The notes under the pieces were generated by a model that was not told the origin of the DNA, did not search any database, and worked only from the letters and a program-made list of their open reading frames with translations. Both the position numbers and the translations under genes were made by a program. Source: Tritrichomonas musculus (taxonomy: Eukaryota > Parabasalia > Tritrichomonadida > Tritrichomonadidae). Taken from it: a stretch of DNA of 64,000 nt. The stretch is taken from assembly GCA_039105265.1 (NCBI GenBank), contig JAPFFF010000001.1, forward strand, positions 7,068,001 through 7,132,000. The letters run 5' to 3'. How positions within the stretch are numbered: the stretch's first letter is position 1; each line of letters starts with the position of its first letter. Positions 57,200-64,000 of the stretch are shown piece by piece.

Positions 57200-57769
57200 A
57201 TGAATAAAGCACGTATTCTATCATCAGAAAACGATGCATCAGTTAAGCAGGAACAATCAACCAGTATTAATATAAACATCAAACCAAAGCAACCACAACC
57301 AGTTGAATATCCATCAGTTCAACCATTACCACAATCATCTCAAGCCACAAATTTTACTATACCTCAGATGAGTGGAGTATATCAATCACAGCTTCCAACA
57401 AACAACGTTTCCCTAGAAAGAGGTATAAGTGATATAGGAGCTGATATAACAGAACTTGAAGCCAGAAACAAATTCCTTGAGATATTGTTATCAATCTATG
57501 AAACAAACCCAATAAAAGTCAATGATTTATTGATTTGTCATTCAAATACATTAATGGAGCTCATCAAATTACTAACACAAGCTGATAAAGTTGAATTGAT
57601 TGTCAATGATGATTGTGCGTGTAATGGTTGCGTTTCTCGTTCCAAATATCTTTTAATTGATAGGATATTGGTGTACAAAAATAATGAATCAAATGACTTG
57701 AAATACAAATATAATAGCATTTATACCGAACTCATTAGACACAACATTTCATTAAAAACATGTATTTAA
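57200..57769 (+). CDS. 189-aa protein with conserved Cys group
   Basis: Disordered Q/P/S-rich first half, then helical (ITELEARNKFLEILLSIYE), then VELIVNDDCACNGCVSRSKY, where four Cys-spaced residues could bind a metal, then YNSIYTELIRHNISLK. Element A has a relative (3647-4174). The gene lies in a same-strand run with the 43-aa membrane peptide and the ATPase. Stop TAAA. Confidence 0.7.
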   Translation: MNKARILSSENDASVKQEQSTSININIKPKQPQPVEYPSVQPLPQSSQATNFTIPQMSGVYQSQLPTNNVSLERGISDIGADITELEARNKFLEILLSIYETNPIKVNDLLICHSNTLMELIKLLTQADKVELIVNDDCACNGCVSRSKYLLIDRILVYKNNESNDLKYKYNSIYTELIRHNISLKTCI

Positions 57770-57779
57770 AAACTAATAA

Positions 57780-57911
57780 ATGATATATGAAATATTAGTT
57801 GTTTCATTATTAACAGGTTTATTTTTAGTGAAGATTGTTGAAGTATCTTTAATGATGCCTGACAAAGAACCAGAACTCAGTGAAGAGATAAGAACAAAAA
57901 TGTATTCATGA
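57780..57911 (+). CDS. 43-aa single-span membrane protein
   Basis: Begins MIYEILVVSLLTGLFLVKIV, a ~17-residue hydrophobic helix after a negatively charged start, then a polar acidic tail (MMPDKEPELSEE). The C copy at 61889-62020 has one substitution (KIV to KLV). Placed 10 bp after the 189-aa gene and 24 bp before the ATPase ATG. Conservation and gene-like spacing argue it is translated. Could be an inner membrane or release factor; unknown. Confidence 0.6.
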   Translation: MIYEILVVSLLTGLFLVKIVEVSLMMPDKEPELSEEIRTKMYS

Positions 57912-57935
57912 AGAGCTTTAACGAAAACTAAAGAA

Positions 57936-58850
57936 ATGAAACGTTTCATGAAACCGACGCACTTTAATTATAAAGAGATTTTATTCTCTAGTGGTTCTGA
58001 TTATGATGATGACCGAATGAGTTTTGCATTTGAATATGAATCATTCAAGCCAACAGTTAATGAAAAGACATTTAATATTGATGATGAGATGAATAAAGCT
58101 TATCAACGCAATGAATCAAAAATAAAAAACGAATCAATCAGACCGATCGCGAAAGGAATCTATGCACAATACAATTCATTGAACATACTTGTCGGAAATC
58201 AAGGAAGAGGGAAGAGCCATGTCGTTTTAAGAGATATCATTCAAATGTCAAGATTAAAGAACTCTGACTTTCATTTAATCGTTTATATATCTAAGAGCGG
58301 AACAATCAATGACGCTACATTTATTGCTCAACGTGAATTGATACAACTTCCGATCAAAGTCATTAGTGATTCAAACGCTGAAGAATATCTTAAACAACTT
58401 GATTTATATAAAGAATTGTATGATAAATATTGTTCGACTCCAAAAATAGTAATAAATGAAAAGAAGTTAAATGATATGTTTGAGTTTCTTCATATCGATA
58501 AGCTAGGTCAACCGAATAAACCGCTAAACACTATCATTCTTTGTGAAGATGCGAGCCGTTCATTAATTTTAAAGACTGATTACTTTACAAATTATGTTTC
58601 ACAGCTCAGACATAAGCATTCAATCGTTTACATTAATATTCAGTTCTTCAAAGCAATCAAAACTGATTACAAGAATAATGCAACATCATTCTTTATCTTT
58701 AGTGGTTATTCTCGTCAAAAGCTAAGTTATGTATATCATCAAGTTCCGATGCCGATTGAGTTTGAACATTTATGGCAAAAATATAAAGACTTATCAGGTC
58801 ATCAATTCGTGTTGGTCAATACGAGAACAAATACAATTGAAATTCATTAA
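57936..58850 (+). CDS. Genome-packaging ATPase of D (A32/FtsK-HerA type), 304 aa
   Basis: Walker A GNQGRGKS at 87-94; Walker B NTIILCED at 198-205; SRSLILK follows; a YINIQFFKA strand and FIFSGYSRQKLSYVY occupy the sensor/arm positions also present in E's protein. The N-terminal 80 residues are family-specific. Intact. It ends 4 bp into the convergent 151-aa gene. Expected to pump element DNA into the capsid. Confidence 0.9.
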   Translation: MKRFMKPTHFNYKEILFSSGSDYDDDRMSFAFEYESFKPTVNEKTFNIDDEMNKAYQRNESKIKNESIRPIAKGIYAQYNSLNILVGNQGRGKSHVVLRDIIQMSRLKNSDFHLIVYISKSGTINDATFIAQRELIQLPIKVISDSNAEEYLKQLDLYKELYDKYCSTPKIVINEKKLNDMFEFLHIDKLGQPNKPLNTIILCEDASRSLILKTDYFTNYVSQLRHKHSIVYINIQFFKAIKTDYKNNATSFFIFSGYSRQKLSYVYHQVPMPIEFEHLWQKYKDLSGHQFVLVNTRTNTIEIH

Positions 58851-59302
58851 TCTAATACAATTTGTTGTTGAACACCTACAAACAGACGAGGCGTATTGAT
58901 ATTATATTTTTGTCTCATCTGTTCGATGAGTTCTTTTGTTTTCTTATCATTAACTTTCCTGATACTGTAATTATAATACTTGTATTCTTTAAATGATTGT
59001 TCTTCATTTGAGCCTTCAGCGAAGAACTCAAGTGAATTCGTTGATATTCTTCTTCTGACATTTGATGTTAATGTTATATATTCGAGCCCGAGTTTAATAA
59101 TCTCATCATGATATAATCGTTTAAATGCATTATCTTTGTTCTTCAATGATATGTATATCACTTTAGCTTTATATGCAGCCTTTCCGCAAGGTATCGGGTA
59201 TCTATCACACAATATTGAGAAATCACATTGTTTAAACTTCTCTGATTCATCTAACATTTCAATAAGTGAATTAATGTAATCATAAACTTTTGGTGTTGAC
59301 AT
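58847..59302 (-). CDS. 151-aa protein, intact copy of the family disrupted in C
   Basis: MSTPKVYDYINSLIEMLDES, ILCDRYPIPCGKAAYKAKV, then YISLKN, LEYITLTSNVRRRIS, and NTPRLFVGVQQ at the end. Related to element A's 149-aa protein, so it predates the split of the families. No domain recognised; mixed alpha/beta look. Located between the ATPase and the right TIR. Leader is TTTTTTGTTTTTTAATTTCA. Confidence 0.75.
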   Translation of the reverse strand: MSTPKVYDYINSLIEMLDESEKFKQCDFSILCDRYPIPCGKAAYKAKVIYISLKNKDNAFKRLYHDEIIKLGLEYITLTSNVRRRISTNSLEFFAEGSNEEQSFKEYKYYNYSIRKVNDKKTKELIEQMRQKYNINTPRLFVGVQQQIVLD

Positions 59303-59376
59303 ATCTTTATCATGAAATTAAAAAACAAAAAACAAAAATAAAGTTCATCAGCTTGAGAATGAATTAAATGAATTGT

Positions 59377-59583
59377 CTAATAAATGAGTTCTTCAAGTTC
59401 AGCAATTAATTCAGCAGGACCGTTGAATTTCTTTAGCTGGTTAATAAAGTGATTTATCTCTTTTAGTACTTCATCTATGATATCATCATTATCGTAAAGG
59501 TATTTTAATGCAGGTCTCCATCCTTTTAGCTTTTTGTTGATTCTATTAATGAGGGTGCTTAATGTTTCGGCTTGGTTTGACAT
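59377..59583 (-). CDS. TIR-borne 68-aa helical protein, right copy
   Basis: Diverged slightly from the left copy although both lie within the TIR (ETLS, FINQ, GPAEL). The ATG is preceded by ATAAA here and by ATA in the left copy. Differences are mainly conservative, suggesting both are still under selection or only recently separated. Confidence 0.6.
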   Translation of the reverse strand: MSNQAETLSTLINRINKKLKGWRPALKYLYDNDDIIDEVLKEINHFINQLKKFNGPAELIAELEELIY

Positions 59584-59708
59584 TTTATAAATTGCTGATA
59601 AAAAAATAAAAAATTTTTGAAAGTTCGATTTTTTGAGTTGTGTTATTTTTGGTTAACTTTAAATTTTATCTGCCCGTCCAAAAATAAAACATTAATAAAA
59701 CAATTCAT

Positions 59709-60446
59709 TTAAACTTGTTCATCATCTTTCTCTTCAGTGAAGTATGTTCGTTTGCGACCTAAATGCGGACGGTTGTTATACCAAAGCCAATCATTAAATG
59801 TTGTGGAATATCTTGTATTCTCATGCTTGTAAAACAGTTTTTGTTTAGAGTTTTTATATTCAGTCAGTAGTTCACATCCTTCATCAGCAAAACGTTTCTT
59901 CACATAATTATGTGTGTATCGAATGCATTGCATCTTGTGTGCCCTATGACCAGCCTTCCATTTAGTTGGCTTTGTTTTGTATTCATTACCTTCAAACAAA
60001 TAAAACACATCAGCTGTTGCAGTTGTATATTTTGAAATCAATTCACAACCTTCAGCCTTCATCGATTCTCTCAATTCGTCTTCTTTCTTTTGTCTCTCTT
60101 CTTCTTTTTTCTTTTCTTTATCTTCTTTTGTTAGAACCTTGCCGTTCTTCTTCTCATATGTGCTATCAATCGGATACTTTTTATTAGGGTTCTTATAGAA
60201 ATCAATCGGATAAGCATATCTCACACGTTCAGGGTTTGTTTTACGATTAAACGAATAAAATCCGTCAAGCTTCAAATCATTAGAATATCTTAAACAAACA
60301 CAATCATAAGAATCAAAGAATTCATCAAATTGTTCTTTTGTGGCTTTCATCATATAAATATTTAACTTTCTTTCATCTTTTGGTTTCTTCAAATCTTCTA
60401 AGTAATTCTTCAAAAATTCAGCAATTGTTCCTTCAAGTTGTATCAT
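59709..60446 (-). CDS. TIR-borne 245-aa protein, right copy
   Basis: Amino-acid identical to the left copy. Two EGCEL modules and a Lys/Glu coiled coil. Two identical genes pointing inward from each tip, each preceded by the TCTCCTG array. Terminal genes are kept in step by the way linear elements replicate or by gene conversion. Confidence 0.75.
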   Translation of the reverse strand: MIQLEGTIAEFLKNYLEDLKKPKDERKLNIYMMKATKEQFDEFFDSYDCVCLRYSNDLKLDGFYSFNRKTNPERVRYAYPIDFYKNPNKKYPIDSTYEKKNGKVLTKEDKEKKKEEERQKKEDELRESMKAEGCELISKYTTATADVFYLFEGNEYKTKPTKWKAGHRAHKMQCIRYTHNYVKKRFADEGCELLTEYKNSKQKLFYKHENTRYSTTFNDWLWYNNRPHLGRKRTYFTEEKDDEQV

Positions 60447-60581
60447 TTCTCAGGAGATAAAAAACAGGAGAAAAAAAACAGAAGACTAAAAACAGGAGAA
60501 TGTATAGATTATAATTTTAGATTCACGGTCGCTACTTTTCAGGAGAATATATACCCCTCGAGCTGGTCTATAATCACTACT

Positions 60582-60587
60582 TACCTT
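60582..60587. repeat. Target-site duplication TACCTT, right of D
   Basis: Matches 26285-26290 and abuts the D tip AATCACTACT. Confidence 0.95.
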
Positions 60588-60931
60588 GTGGAAAGGCTGC
60601 ATATAAAGCTAAAGTGTTGTACATATCATTGAAGAACAAAGAGAATGAATTCAAACGATTCTATCACGACAAGATAGTCGACCTCGGGCTCGAATATATA
60701 ACACTTACATCAAATGTTAGAAGAAGGATATCAACAACGTCAATTGAGTTCTTCGTTGAAGGTTCAAGTGAAGAACAATCATTTAAAGAATATAAGTATT
60801 ATAATTACAGTATCAGAAAGGCAACAGATAAGAAAACAAAGGAATTGATTGAACAAATGAGACAAAAATATAATATCAATACACCACAGCTGTTTGTTGG
60901 TGTTCAACAACAAATTGTATTAGATGAATGA
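60588..60931 (+). pseudogene. 3' part of element C's 151-aa-type gene
   Basis: Continues the frame broken at 26290: GKAAYKAKVLYISLKNKENE, then TSNVRRRIS, then PQLFVGVQQQIVLDE. It is similar but not identical to D's intact copy, as expected for a different element of the same family. Its end overlaps the convergent ATPase gene by 12 bp. Confidence 0.92.
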
Positions 60932-61864
60932 AAGGTTATTAGTTCGAACATTGATTAAAACGAATTGATGTGCTTTCATTGTTCTGTATCGATTCCATAG
61001 CTCTTCGAAATCTATTGGAAATGGAACTTGTTGATATATGTAGCCGAGTTTCTGTCGTGAATAACCACTAAAGATGAAGAATGATGTTGCATTATTTTTC
61101 CATTCTGTTGTTAAAGCTTTGAAGAACTGAATGTTAACGAATATGATTAGATTCTTGTGTCGAAGCTGACTAATGGTATTGATAAAATAGGATGATTTAA
61201 TTAGTTTCGATTTCAAGAAGTCTTCACAAAGAATGATAGTATTTAGCGGTTTATTTGGTTGACCTAGTTTATTGATATGAAGAAACTCAAACATATCGTT
61301 TAACTTCTTTTCATTTTGCTTCGCAAAAGGGGACTCCGTCCCTTCGATTACTATTTTTGGTGTTGATGAATATTTGTTATACAATTCTTTATATAAATCA
61401 AGTTGTTTAAGATATTCTTCAGCATTGCTGTCAGCAACAGTTTTTATTGGTAGCTGTATCAATTCGCGTTGGCTTTCGAATGTAGCATCGTTAATTGTTC
61501 CGTTTCGTGATACATAAACAATTAAATGAAAGCCAGCGTTCTTCATTCGAGACATTTGAATAACATCTCGTAGCATTATATGACTCTTTCCTTTACCTTG
61601 CTGACCAACGAGTATGTTCAATGAATTGTAATATGAATAAATACCGTTTGCGATTGGTCTGATTGATTCGTTTTTTATTTTTGATTCATTGCGTTGATAA
61701 GCTTTATTCATCTCATCATCAATATTAAATGTCTTTTCATTAACTGTTGGCTTGAATGATTCATATTCAAATGCAAAACTCATTTGGTCATCATCATAAT
61801 CAGAGCTATTAGAAAATAAAACCTCTTTATAATTAAACTGAGTGGGTTTCATGAAACCTTTCAT
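60920..61864 (-). CDS. Genome-packaging ATPase of C, 314 aa, with a 10-residue insertion
   Basis: Walker A GQQGKGKS at 87-94, Walker B NTIILCED. Compared with D's ATPase it has ten extra residues (EGTESPFAKQ) between TPKIVI and NEKKLND. They are encoded by about 30 bp (near 61316-61348) that hold two palindromes, TTTGCTTCGCAAA and GGGGACTCCGTCCC. Otherwise intact. In C it lies as in D, next to the 43-aa peptide gene. Confidence 0.9.
   Translation of the reverse strand: MKGFMKPTQFNYKEVLFSNSSDYDDDQMSFAFEYESFKPTVNEKTFNIDDEMNKAYQRNESKIKNESIRPIANGIYSYYNSLNILVGQQGKGKSHIMLRDVIQMSRMKNAGFHLIVYVSRNGTINDATFESQRELIQLPIKTVADSNAEEYLKQLDLYKELYNKYSSTPKIVIEGTESPFAKQNEKKLNDMFEFLHINKLGQPNKPLNTIILCEDFLKSKLIKSSYFINTISQLRHKNLIIFVNIQFFKALTTEWKNNATSFFIFSGYSRQKLGYIYQQVPFPIDFEELWNRYRTMKAHQFVLINVRTNNLSFI
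61316..61348. repeat. Palindromic in-frame insertion in C's ATPase gene
   Basis: About 30 bp present in C and absent from D at 58451-58460. It holds TTTGCTTCGCAAA and GGGGACTCCGTCCC side by side and keeps the frame. A related pair is found in E near 49985-50027. Confidence 0.7.
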
Positions 61865-61888
61865 TTCTTTAGTTTTCGTTAAAGCTCT

Positions 61889-62020
61889 TCATGAATACAT
61901 TTTTGTTCTTATCTCTTCACTGAGTTCTGGTTCTTTGTCAGGCATCATTAAAGATACTTCAACAAGCTTCACTAAAAATAAACCTGTTAATAATGAAACA
62001 ACTAATATTTCATATATCAT
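61889..62020 (-). CDS. 43-aa single-span membrane protein, C copy
   Basis: Same as D's 57780-57911 apart from KLV for KIV. Hydrophobic helix at residues 5-21, acidic tail. Sits between the 191-aa gene and the ATPase gene, 10 bp and 24 bp away respectively. Confidence 0.6.
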   Translation of the reverse strand: MIYEILVVSLLTGLFLVKLVEVSLMMPDKEPELSEEIRTKMYS

Positions 62021-62030
62021 TTATTAGTTT

Positions 62031-62606
62031 TTAAATACATGTTTTTAATGAAATGTTGTGTCTAATGAGTTCGGTATAAATGCTATTATATTTGTATTTC
62101 AAGTCATTTGATTCATTATTTTTGTACACCAAAATCCTATCAATCAAAAGATATTTGGAACGAGAAACACAACCATTACACGCACAATCATCATTAACAA
62201 TCAATTCAACTTTATCAGCTTGTGTTAGTAATTTGATGAGTTCCATTAATGTATTTGAATGACAAATCAATAAATCATTGACTTTTATTGGATTTGTTTC
62301 ATAGATTGATAACAATATCTCAAGGAATTTGTTTCTGGTTTCAAGTTCTGTTATATCAGCTCCTATATCACTTATACCCCTTTCTAGGGAAACGTTGTTT
62401 GTTGGATGCTGTGATTGATATACTCCACTCATCTGAGGTATAGTAAAATTTGTGGCTTGAGATGATTGTGGTAATGGTTGAACTGATGGATATTCAACTG
62501 GTTGTGGTTGCTTTGGTTTGATGTTTATATTAATACTGGTTGATTGTTCCTGCTTAACTGATGCATCGTTCTCACTGGAAAGAATACGTGCACGGTTTAA
62601 AGACAT
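62031..62606 (-). CDS. 191-aa protein with conserved Cys group, C copy
   Basis: Starts MSLNRARILSSENDA, two residues longer than D's 189-aa form, and is otherwise nearly identical, including DDCACNGC. Leader TTTTATTTTTATTCAA. Function unknown, as for the D copy. Confidence 0.7.
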   Translation of the reverse strand: MSLNRARILSSENDASVKQEQSTSININIKPKQPQPVEYPSVQPLPQSSQATNFTIPQMSGVYQSQHPTNNVSLERGISDIGADITELETRNKFLEILLSIYETNPIKVNDLLICHSNTLMELIKLLTQADKVELIVNDDCACNGCVSRSKYLLIDRILVYKNNESNDLKYKYNSIYTELIRHNISLKTCI

Positions 62607-62654
62607 TTGAATAAAAATAAAACAACATCAATGATGAGTCATTCAATGATTCAT

Positions 62655-62900
62655 TTACAAAGTCATCTGTTCAGCTGATTTGATACGTTCATCAATAGCT
62701 CTTAATTGTATTTTAATCGATTCAATATCATTAAATAGTTGTTTATATATCGACAATATGTGAATCATCTTATCAAACTTTCCGTTTAATGCATCATCTT
62801 CAGAATTCATGCATTCATTGAATATCTTATCCTTTACCCTTCTAAACTGAGCGTGTAAAGCTGAAGAATCACAACTCAAACCATTAAGTGCACTATTCAT
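62655..62900 (-). CDS. Helical 81-aa protein, C copy
   Basis: Differs from the D copy at about six residues (ALNGLSCDSS, FNECMN, NGKFDK, IQLRAID). Leader GTTTTATTTTTGGTTTAA shared with D. Confidence 0.65.
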   Translation of the reverse strand: MNSALNGLSCDSSALHAQFRRVKDKIFNECMNSEDDALNGKFDKMIHILSIYKQLFNDIESIKIQLRAIDERIKSAEQMTL

Positions 62901-62937
62901 TTAAACCAAAAATAAAACTTCAAAAGATTCAATGAAT

Positions 62938-63444
62938 TCAAATCAATTGTGGTCTTCTTTGATTGTTATTGTTATTATTGTTATTGTTATCATTGTCATC
63001 ATTGTCATGAGTCTGTTGCCTTTTCAATGTGAGAATCTTGTTAACCATGTACGTTGATATATCTATGTTTAAATGCTTTTTGATTAATAGTTTTGTGTAT
63101 GATGCTTGTTTATGTGCTGGCAACTTATTAATTTCATTCATTCGTTCTTCATCAAGGAACTGCATGACTAATTCACGGTCATGAGCGTTTAAGAACTTTG
63201 ATGAATTGAATAAGGAGCGCTTTGGTTTATCACTTTTTGGTGTTATATCATTCAATAAACTATTTTGTTCAGAGAAATGGGGTAGATTTTCATCATCTGA
63301 TGATGAATCATTATTGTCATTGTCAAATGAAACGTTATTCACAAGGTTCCTGAAAGCTTCATTATCATCTGATTTAGCAATCAATATCGTTAACAAATGA
63401 CGGATTGCATCAACATGTTTCAATATCTCTATTAATTCTGTCAT
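62938..63444 (-). CDS. Helix-turn-helix-like protein, C copy, 168 aa
   Basis: Start set at MTELIEILK (63444), where D's copy starts; the frame is open 15 codons further up but that stretch corresponds to the non-coding leader in D. It has a longer acidic linker than D (NLPHFSEQNSLLNDITPK), the same AHDRELVMQFLDEERM core and a long Asn/Asp run at the end (NNNNNNNNNQRRP). It is divergent from the polymerase. Confidence 0.65.
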   Translation of the reverse strand: MTELIEILKHVDAIRHLLTILIAKSDDNEAFRNLVNNVSFDNDNNDSSSDDENLPHFSEQNSLLNDITPKSDKPKRSLFNSSKFLNAHDRELVMQFLDEERMNEINKLPAHKQASYTKLLIKKHLNIDISTYMVNKILTLKRQQTHDNDDNDNNNNNNNNNQRRPQLI

Positions 63445-63531
63445 TTCAATGAAATAAAAAACCTGAATTATTTTTTTTTGATTTAACATTTTTCAAATTT
63501 CAAATAATTTGATTTTTTAATTATATCATAA

Positions 63532-64000
63532 ATGAGTTCTCGTTATTACTATCAAAAAGATACCAAATCATTTGTTATTGAACAAATCAGGTATATCAAT
63601 AATGAACTTCAATTAAAACCTCGCTTATCAACATCTAAACCTAGTGATTATGATGTTAAACACTTCAAATCAATCTTAGAAAACTATCTAACTTCATTCG
63701 GTTTTAGAGAACATGAAGGTGATAGAATCAATGATACAACAATATTAGCTTTCGTCAATAGAATGAAGAAAGAAGCAGAAGAACAAGAAGAAGAGGAGGA
63801 AGAGGAACAATTTGAAGAAGAAGAACAAGATGATGAACAAAAACTAAAACAAAAACAAATCGAGGACAACATTAAAATTGCTCATGATGCACTCAACAAA
63901 GCCCTTCAATTAATTAAATCTGAAAATATATTATTGAGACCATTACCACCAAAGACAAACAAACAACCTCAACGATATGAAGATATTCGATTCAACAATG
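63532..64000 (+). CDS. polB: Start of element C's polymerase gene, runs off the window
   Basis: First ~156 residues of the 1515-aa type: MSSRYYYQKDTKSFVIEQIR, KPSDYDVKHFKSILENY, the Glu-rich tract and RPLPPKTNKQPQ. Almost identical to B and D, with length variation in the acidic tract. Only the non-polymerase N-terminus is visible, so activity cannot be judged. Confidence 0.9.
   Translation, partial: MSSRYYYQKDTKSFVIEQIRYINNELQLKPRLSTSKPSDYDVKHFKSILENYLTSFGFREHEGDRINDTTILAFVNRMKKEAEEQEEEEEEEQFEEEEQDDEQKLKQKQIEDNIKIAHDALNKALQLIKSENILLRPLPPKTNKQPQRYEDIRFNN

Larger units (their letters stand above)
26291..60581. mobile_element. Element D: full-length Maverick with both TIRs and 6-bp duplication, interrupted by E
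   Basis: Starts AGTAGTGATTATAGACC at 26291 and ends with its reverse complement at 60581, flanked on both sides by TACCTT (26285-26290 and 60582-60587). The flanks join into one reading frame of the 151-aa-type gene when one TACCTT is counted once, which proves the insertion. Span is 34.3 kb, or about 23.5 kb without the nested element E. It carries 245-aa genes in both TIRs, capsid, integrase, penton-like, fibre, polymerase, HNH, ATPase and small genes. The polymerase is split by E, so this copy is not autonomous now. Confidence 0.95.
59333..60581 (-). repeat. Right terminal inverted repeat of element D
   Basis: 1,249 bp, partner of 26291-27537. Carries its own copies of the 68-aa and 245-aa genes and the mirror TCTCCTG array. 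Ends AATCACTACT at 60581 followed by TACCTT. Confidence 0.95.
25228..64000. mobile_element. Element C: Maverick, left end at 25228, right end outside window, carries D and E inside
   Basis: The fibre gene of B stops abruptly at 25227 and AGTAGTGATAGTGG follows, the expected start of an inserted element. C then holds the 5' half of the 151-aa-type gene (26176-26290). Beyond element D, the same gene resumes at 60588, followed by the ATPase, 43-aa, 191-aa, 81-aa and HTH-like genes on the minus strand and the start of a polymerase on the plus strand. This matches D's right arm in inverse orientation. The outermost 700 bp (25228-25963) differ from D's termini and carry a 116-aa ORF between direct repeats. 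A second AGTAGT at 25964 could instead be the true left end. Confidence 0.75.

Noticed and set aside
1-64000. tRNA or rRNA genes, CRISPR arrays, bacterial ribosome binding sites
   Set aside because: None seen. Short repeats are not regularly spaced with unique spacers, and starts lack purine-rich Shine-Dalgarno patterns beyond chance.

Overview
The window is almost entirely made of Maverick/Polinton-type DNA transposons (virus-like elements), inserted one inside another. No ordinary cellular gene was recognised. The support is seen directly: protein-primed family B DNA polymerases, a retroviral-type integrase, HerA/FtsK-type packaging ATPases, two adenovirus-like major capsid candidates with penton-like and protein-VI-like partners, long terminal inverted repeats (TIRs) that start AGTAGT, and short target-site duplications. 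The DNA is AT-rich, genes are intron-less and use the standard code with all three stops, 5' leaders look very short, and many stop codons read TAAA, which fits the trichomonad poly(A) signal. A Trichomonas-like protist genome is the best guess. This is inference from element type and style; no host gene confirms it.

Layout. Element A (1-17983, left end outside the window) belongs to a distinct family: a possible capsid C-terminus, three HNH genes, a 1050-aa polymerase, a GIY-YIG gene, a penton-like gene and two giant fibre-like genes. Its right end interrupts a gene of element B (17984-25227), which carries a 1515-aa polymerase, an HNH gene, a Cys-rich 354-aa gene and a fibre-gene tail. B is cut off at 25227 by the left end of element C (25228 to beyond 64000; an alternative start at 25964 is possible). 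Element D (26291-60581; 6-bp duplication TACCTT, 1.25-kb TIRs) sits in C's 151-aa-type gene. Element E (45046-55804; 437-bp TIRs) sits in D's polymerase gene. The chain is therefore B containing C containing D containing E, with A as a separate insertion in B.

B, C and D are one family (near-identical proteins and gene order, D inverted relative to B and C). D shows the full set: two TIR-borne copies of a 245-aa gene, small structural genes, capsid, integrase, penton-like, Arg-rich and calcium-loop proteins, fibre, a 354-aa protein, HNH, polymerase, four small genes, ATPase, and the 151-aa gene. E is a related but different family. It keeps capsid, penton-like, protein-VI-like, ATPase and fibre genes, but has a large internal deletion that cut its polymerase and fused it tail-to-tail with the fibre gene, and it has no visible integrase.

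How the genes would work together (family knowledge plus inference): the polymerase copies the linear element from a protein primer, the integrase inserts it and makes the target duplication, capsid and penton-like proteins build a shell, the ATPase packages DNA, the protein-VI-like peptide disrupts membranes, and the fibre-like proteins may bind cells. No adenovirus-type protease was found; an OTU/papain-like segment in the polymerase N-termini is a candidate substitute. Several genes are broken by insertion, so D and C cannot be intact as they stand.
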